In this document: positions 61,576 to 64,000 of the stretch, piece after piece
Numbering within the stretch: position 1 is the first letter of the stretch
Layout of the letters: each line of letters begins with the position of its first letter
Assembly (NCBI RefSeq): GCF_007828045.1
Contig: NZ_VITN01000004.1
Coordinates: 370,917-434,916 of the forward strand
Reading direction: 5' to 3'
DNA: 64,000 nucleotides
DNA from: Nitrospirillum amazonense
GTDB taxonomy: Bacteria > Pseudomonadota > Alphaproteobacteria > Azospirillales > Azospirillaceae
Notes under the pieces: model-generated
Told to the model about the DNA's origin: nothing
The model's input: the letters and a program-made list of their open reading frames with translations, nothing else
Databases searched by the model: none
Program-made: the position numbers and the translations under genes

Positions 61576-62049
61576 TCAGTCGCGCGTCGGCAAGCTCCTG
61601 TTGGGCAGACCACCGGGGAACAGGCGGGGCAGGTCGATCTTGGGGCAGCGGTCCTGGATGACCGTGGCGCCCAGTGCCCGCGCCTGGGCGGCCGATTCCT
61701 CATGGCTCACCCCCAGCGGCATCCAGATATAGGGAATGCCGCGCTGCGCCGCCTCCACCACGAAGGGAGCGATGGCCGGGGCGGCGCGGAAGATCTCCAC
61801 AAAGTCCACGCCGGTACCATCCTCTTGGGGGAGGATGTCGGCCAGGGTGGCCACCACCGGTTCCCCCAGGATGGTGGTGCCGACATGGGCCGGGTGCACC
61901 GGGATGATCTTGTAACCGTATTCCCGCTGCATGAAGGCCGGCACATAGTGCGAGGGCTTGGCCGGGTCGGGCGATATGCCGACGATGGCCACCGTCTTCG
62001 TCTTCAGGAAGACGTCGCGCAGGATGTCATCGGTGATTTTCTCGCTCAT
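61576..62049 (-). CDS. CoA-binding domain protein (YccU family)
   Basis: 157 residues. Rossmann-type CoA-binding domain: TVAIVGISPDPAKPSHYVPA, MQREYGYKIIPVHPA, DFVEIFRAAPAIAPFVVEAA and WMPLGVSHEESAAQARALGA. Stand-alone CoA-binding proteins of this type are related to the acyl-CoA synthetase N-terminal domain and have no fixed enzymatic role. Normal length. Confidence 0.88.
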   Translation of the reverse strand: MSEKITDDILRDVFLKTKTVAIVGISPDPAKPSHYVPAFMQREYGYKIIPVHPAHVGTTILGEPVVATLADILPQEDGTGVDFVEIFRAAPAIAPFVVEAAQRGIPYIWMPLGVSHEESAAQARALGATVIQDRCPKIDLPRLFPGGLPNRSLPTRD

Positions 62050-62154
62050 GGCTTACGGGATCCTTATGCGATAGGCCGCCACAGCAGGGTGTGCAGGGCG
62101 CCGGGGGACGGGTATACCGGACACCATAAATGGGATGAGGGGAGGGGTTTTGGA

Positions 62155-62637
62155 ATGACGGATGGCCCGGATGCGGAACTGGACAGCCCGGCGGACGACA
62201 AGTTGGCGGCCATGGGCAAGGCGCCCGTCTTCACGCCGGTGGATTTCGACCGCTTGCTGGAAAAGGGGCTGCCCCAGGCCCATCGCGCCGGCATCCGGAC
62301 CAAGGAGATGGGGCACGGCACCATCACCCTGACCATGCCGGTGTCGGAGGATTTCCTGCGGCCGGGCGGCACCGTTTCCGGCCCCACCATGTTCGCGCTG
62401 GCCGACGTGGCGCTCTATGGCGCGGTGCTCAGCATGGCGGGGCACATCGTGCTGGCCGTCACCAGCAACATGACCATCACCTTCCTGCGCCGCCCGCCGG
62501 CCAAGCCCTTGCTGGCCTACGCCCGCATTGTGCGCATGGGCCGCAGCCTGGCCTACGGCGAGGTCACCGTCCATTCCGAGGGCGAGGACGATCCCGTGGC
62601 GCACGCGACGGGCACCTATGCGATTCCGCGGGGCTGA
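62155..62637 (+). CDS. PaaI-type hotdog thioesterase
   Basis: 160 residues. Hotdog fold with LRPGGTVSGPTMFALADVAL (catalytic acid Asp in ADVAL), AVTSNMTITFLRRPPAKPLL and AYGEVTVHSEGEDDPVAHAT. Hydrolyses acyl- or aryl-CoA thioesters; physiological substrate unknown. Divergent from the CoA-binding gene, which may be a functional link. Confidence 0.85.
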   Translation: MTDGPDAELDSPADDKLAAMGKAPVFTPVDFDRLLEKGLPQAHRAGIRTKEMGHGTITLTMPVSEDFLRPGGTVSGPTMFALADVALYGAVLSMAGHIVLAVTSNMTITFLRRPPAKPLLAYARIVRMGRSLAYGEVTVHSEGEDDPVAHATGTYAIPRG

Positions 62638-62814
62638 CAGGGAGCGGAGGAGGGCACCGCCGGACCATTTCGCCAATAGCCTGGATTCATTGGGGAAAAC
62701 GGAAACAGCGCCGTTTCATCAGCTTTAAAAAAAGCCAATGAAATCAAGGGGATTGTGGCATGGGTATTATGATACCGCAGTGATAAGCATTTGACGGATG
62801 GTGTCTTTTTCCCG

Positions 62815-62843
62815 TTGACACCCGACCGTCACCGACATAAAAA
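62815..62843 (+). promoter_or_regulatory. Sigma70-type promoter of rplM-rpsI
   Basis: TTGACA (62815-62820), 17-bp spacer, TAAAAA (62838-62843), leaving a leader of about 75 nt before rplM. The leader has a GC-rich inverted stretch (GGGCCCATTTGGGCCC) that could be the site of ribosomal-protein autoregulation. Confidence 0.6.
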
Positions 62844-62924
62844 CCGCCCACTTCGGTGCCGGTCCCAGGAGCGGTGCCCCTGGGGCCCATTTGGGCCCGG
62901 ACCTCATTTTGAGTGAGTGCGCGG

Positions 62925-63386
62925 ATGAAAACCTTATCTCTCAAGCCGTCTGAGATCGAGAAGAAGTGGCTTCTCATCGACGCCGACGGCCTCGTGCTGG
63001 GCCGCCTGGCCAGCATCATCTCCATGCGCCTGCGCGGCAAGCACAAGCCGACCTACACCCCCCACATGGATTGTGGTGACAACGTCATCGTCATCAATGC
63101 GGAGAAGGTGAAGCTGACCGGCAACAAGCGCAGCGACGAAATCTTCTACTGGCACACCGGTTACGCCGGCGGCATCAAGCAGCGCAGCCTGGGCCAGATC
63201 CTGGACGGCAAGTACCCGGAGCGGGTCATCGAGAAGGCCGTCGAGCGCATGATCACCCGCGGTCCGCTGGGCCGTCGCCAGATGGGTAACCTGCGCGTTT
63301 ACAAGGGTCCGACGCATCCGCATGAAGCGCAGAACCCCGAGGTGCTGGACGTCGGCGCCCTGAATCCCAAGAACAAGGGGGCCTAA
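62925..63386 (+). CDS. rplM: 50S ribosomal protein L13
   Basis: 153 residues. [40 protein letters not shown] and [19 protein letters not shown] are the L13 signatures. Early assembly protein of the large subunit. Co-transcribed with rpsI, 3 bp away. Confidence 0.98.
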   Translation: MKTLSLKPSEIEKKWLLIDADGLVLGRLASIISMRLRGKHKPTYTPHMDCGDNVIVINAEKVKLTGNKRSDEIFYWHTGYAGGIKQRSLGQILDGKYPERVIEKAVERMITRGPLGRRQMGNLRVYKGPTHPHEAQNPEVLDVGALNPKNKGA

Positions 63387-63389
63387 TCC

Positions 63390-63872
63390 ATGGCTCAGAC
63401 CATCAACAGCCTGGCCGACCTGAAGCAGGGCGCCGCCGTCGTGACGACCGAGGCCGCCGAGCCGGCTCAGCCGAAGATCGACGCCCAGGGCCGTTCCTAC
63501 GCCACCGGCAAGCGCAAGGACGCGGTCGCCCGCGTCTGGATTAAGCCGGGCAAGGGCCAGGTCACGGTCAACGGCCGTGACATCACCGTCTACTTCGCCC
63601 GCCCCGTGCTGCGCATGATGATCAACCAGCCGTTCCAGATCGTCGGCCGCGTTGAACAGTACGACGTCGTGTGCACCGTGTCCGGCGGCGGCCTGTCCGG
63701 CCAGGCCGGCGCCCTGCGCCACGGCATTTCCAAGGCCCTGACCTACTTCGAGCCGGCCCTGCGCCCGCCGCTGAAGGTCGCCGGCCTGCTGACCCGCGAT
63801 CCGCGCGTGGTCGAGCGTAAGAAGTACGGTAAGGCCAAGGCCCGTCGTAGCTTCCAGTTCTCCAAGCGCTGA
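63390..63872 (+). CDS. rpsI: 30S ribosomal protein S9
   Basis: 160 residues with a 30-residue N-terminal extension typical of alphaproteobacteria, then [38 protein letters not shown] and the C-terminal [17 protein letters not shown] tail that contacts P-site tRNA. No clear terminator before the group II intron end that follows. Confidence 0.98.
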   Translation: MAQTINSLADLKQGAAVVTTEAAEPAQPKIDAQGRSYATGKRKDAVARVWIKPGKGQVTVNGRDITVYFARPVLRMMINQPFQIVGRVEQYDVVCTVSGGGLSGQAGALRHGISKALTYFEPALRPPLKVAGLLTRDPRVVERKKYGKAKARRSFQFSKR

Positions 63873-63907
63873 TCCCTCAGCCGTTTGGCCCCAGTTGTTT
63901 CGACTGG

Positions 63908-64000
63908 ATCGGGTAGGGGGAAGGTTCACACCTCCCCCCTCCCACACCACCGTACGTACGGTTCCGTATACGGCGGTTCATGAAGCGTGGTTTAGGCGTT
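63908..64000 (-). mobile_element. 3' end of a group II intron (domains V-VI), truncated by the window
   Basis: On the minus strand, 63946-63977 folds as a domain V hairpin: arms ACCGCCGTATACG and CGTACGTACGGTGGT around GAAC, one internal mismatch, and the characteristic 2-nt CG bulge on the 3' side. A CGC triad near its base suggests class C (IIC). A domain VI-like stem (GGAGGGGGGAGG...CCTTCCCCCTACC) and a 3' end CGAT at 63908 follow. The rest, including any reverse transcriptase ORF, is beyond the right edge. Confidence 0.7.

Overview
The window reads as chromosome from a high-GC alphaproteobacterium, most likely in the Azospirillaceae/Rhodospirillales. This rests on a MucR regulator, an LdtR-type MarR protein, a bacterial UQCC1/Cbp3-like cytochrome bc1 chaperone, a Mg-type HemB, a RibBA protein with a degenerate RibA half, a proton-pumping pyrophosphatase, and the orders glyA-nrdR-ribD-ribE-ribBA-ribH-nusB-thiL and rpmF-plsX-fabH-ihfA-merR-tRNA-Pro. 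The species cannot be fixed from the sequence alone.

Layout. 1-4.4 kb: a TPR-glycosyltransferase running in from the left edge, a CueR-like regulator, a DUF1801 protein, an ArsR regulator and a metallophosphoesterase. 4.4-18 kb: a PAS-GGDEF-EAL protein, recO, parC, a secreted GH9 glycosidase with LacI-type operator-like sites, a SCPU-type secreted protein, bpt, a MotB carrying an EF-hand loop, and two alpha/beta hydrolases. 18-35 kb: hemB, a HIBCH-like hydrolase, ldtR, mucR, rpiB, then the glyA-nrdR-riboflavin-nusB-thiL run, fliL, hppA and bamE. 35-39.9 kb: the bc1 chaperone, DUF177, rpmF, plsX, fabH, ihfA and a MerR regulator.

39.9-43.3 kb is AT-richer accessory DNA between the MerR gene and tRNA-Pro. 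It holds a tightly packed minus-strand operon: a membrane protein of unknown function, a divergent reverse transcriptase of the defence-associated (UG/Abi) kind, and a membrane- or Tat-targeted HIRAN-like protein. I do not recognise this three-gene combination as a named system.

43.3-60.6 kb is a 17.3-kb element inserted in tRNA-Pro(GGG) and bounded by 52-bp direct repeats. It has a tyrosine integrase, AlpA, a replication module (winged-helix initiator with internal iterons, DnaB-like helicase), portal, a three-in-one head-morphogenesis/protease/capsid polyprotein, decoration protein, connector, HNH nuclease, small and large terminase, neck proteins and a tail-terminator-like protein. It has no tail tube, tape measure, baseplate or endolysin. 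This matches a capsid-forming phage-inducible chromosomal island (cf-PICI) better than a decayed prophage. An unidentified three-gene cassette sits opposite at the left end.

60.7-64 kb returns to core genome: a small conserved protein, cutA, a CoA-binding protein, a thioesterase, rplM-rpsI, and the 3' end (domains V-VI) of a group II intron, probably IIC, running off the right edge.
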